Shown here: positions 38,743-39,203 of the stretch, one piece after another | How the letters are laid out: each line of letters starts with the position of its first letter | Position numbering within the stretch: position 1 is the stretch's first letter | Assembly: GCA_003219695.1 (NCBI GenBank) | Contig: QHQA01000084.1 | Location: forward strand, 1 to 39,203 | Direction of reading: 5' to 3' | Length of the DNA stretch: 39,203 bases | Source: Verrucomicrobiota bacterium | GTDB taxonomy: Bacteria; Verrucomicrobiota; Verrucomicrobiia; Chthoniobacterales; UBA10450 | Notes under the pieces: generated by a model | The model's database searches: none | Seen by the model: only the letters and a program-made list of their open reading frames with translations | What the model was told of the DNA's origin: nothing | Program-made: the position numbers and the translations under genes

Positions 38743-39203
38743 TCAAATCCGCCACAGCGAGCGGTGCGTGCCGAATTCAGAAATCTCGCCGGAAGTCCTC
38801 TTGCTGACGTACGCGGTGATTGAAATGACGATGGCAAAAGTGCCGGCGAAAACCAGCGCCACCAGCCAGGACGGGATATGTCCGATGCGCAGGGCGTGAT
38901 AAAACGAGACGAAATTGTTAATCGGCGCGCTGGCGTGCAAGAATATTTTTGTCAGCCACCCCACTAAAATAAGAATGAAAATAAACATGTAATTGCGTTT
39001 CAACCGGCGCCCGATCGCTTCCAGCTTGGTGATCTTGAAGCAGGGCAAAATCAAATCTTCACAAACAAGCTTTTTCCATTCGCCCTGAAGCATCTCGCGA
39101 TTTTCCATCACCATCGGGACAAGAAAATGCGCTTCCAGCATGCGGAGTCGCGCGCGGAACGCGTCGTAAAAACGGTACCGGCGCGCCTCGATCCAGAGCA
39201 GCA
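38743..39203 (-). CDS. DUF2270-like integral membrane protein, C-terminal part (5' end outside window)
   Basis: The frame is open from the right edge of the window to the TGA at 38743-38745, giving the last 152 residues. It reads IEARRYRFYDAFRARLRMLE, then WKKLVCEDLILPCFKI and AIGRRLKRNYMFIFILILVGWLTKIFLH, the pattern of DUF2270 membrane proteins, followed by a second helix (PSWLVALVFAGTFAIVISITAYV) and a short tail. Function unknown. The ATG at 39141 is an internal Met, not the start. Confidence 0.7.
   Translation of the reverse strand, partial: LLWIEARRYRFYDAFRARLRMLEAHFLVPMVMENREMLQGEWKKLVCEDLILPCFKITKLEAIGRRLKRNYMFIFILILVGWLTKIFLHASAPINNFVSFYHALRIGHIPSWLVALVFAGTFAIVISITAYVSKRTSGEISEFGTHRSLWRI

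Overview
The window is a gene-dense bacterial chromosome segment (about 36 intact, partial or broken protein genes, GC-rich, no tRNA or rRNA gene found). Single-copy housekeeping genes (rpsO, pnp, hisS, aspS, def, thrC, thiG, secG, mazG, uvrC, mrdA) show that it is chromosome rather than plasmid or phage. A surface protein with a Thr-Pro linker and a fibronectin III domain, Gram-negative envelope genes (a TonB/ExbB/ExbD set and an O/P-type porin), a DUF2270 protein and very abundant palindromic repeats best fit a soil Verrucomicrobiota of the Spartobacteria/Chthoniobacterales kind. That placement is an inference from gene content and style, not from a marker-gene tree.

Layout. 1-1.04 kb: the 3' end of a secreted surface protein. 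1.4-4.0 kb: rpsO-pnp with a structured pnp leader. 4.1-4.8 kb: an overlapping HEPN/nucleotidyltransferase toxin-antitoxin pair. 5.1-7.3 kb: an AI-2E-family membrane protein and a CapA-type protein. 7.3-10.9 kb (minus): uvrC then mrdA. 11.1-14.8 kb: a Thr-rich secreted protein (minus), then hisS-aspS (plus). 14.8-17.1 kb (minus): a 7Fe ferredoxin and a sodium:solute symporter. 17.2-21.0 kb (plus): an Ogg1-type glycosylase, then tonB-exbB-exbD-def as a tightly coupled operon. 21.0-23.8 kb (minus): a thiG 3' remnant, an esterase, an integron-type attC site, a HAD phosphatase and the intact thiG. 24.1-28.6 kb: a DNA methyltransferase, a YhaM-like HD protein, thrC, an ArsC-type reductase and a CYTH protein. 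28.7-37.3 kb: a phosphate-starvation block with a phosphate-selective porin diverging from phoB-phoR-pstS-pstC-pstA-pstB-phoU and a broken ppk. 37.3-39.2 kb (minus): DUF2270 protein, mazG, secG.

How it works together. The Pho block is a complete phosphate uptake and sensing module: outer-membrane porin, PstS binding protein, PstCAB transporter, PhoU, and the PhoR/PhoB two-component system. Two Pho-box-like direct repeats with exact 11-bp periodicity sit before the porin and before pstS, so the regulation can be read from the sequence. TonB-ExbB-ExbD would energise outer-membrane receptors encoded elsewhere.

Most unusual. (i) A well-formed attC site between the HAD and esterase genes, with a matching cassette boundary before the HAD gene, points to integron cassettes without a visible integrase; they lie between an intact thiG and a diverged second copy of the thiG 3' end. 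(ii) At least three families of palindromic or heptameric repeats lie in gaps, supply stop codons to neighbouring genes, and in two cases (uvrC and the DNA methyltransferase) sit inside reading frames without breaking them. (iii) UvrC lacks the cysteine cluster that normally binds an Fe-S centre.
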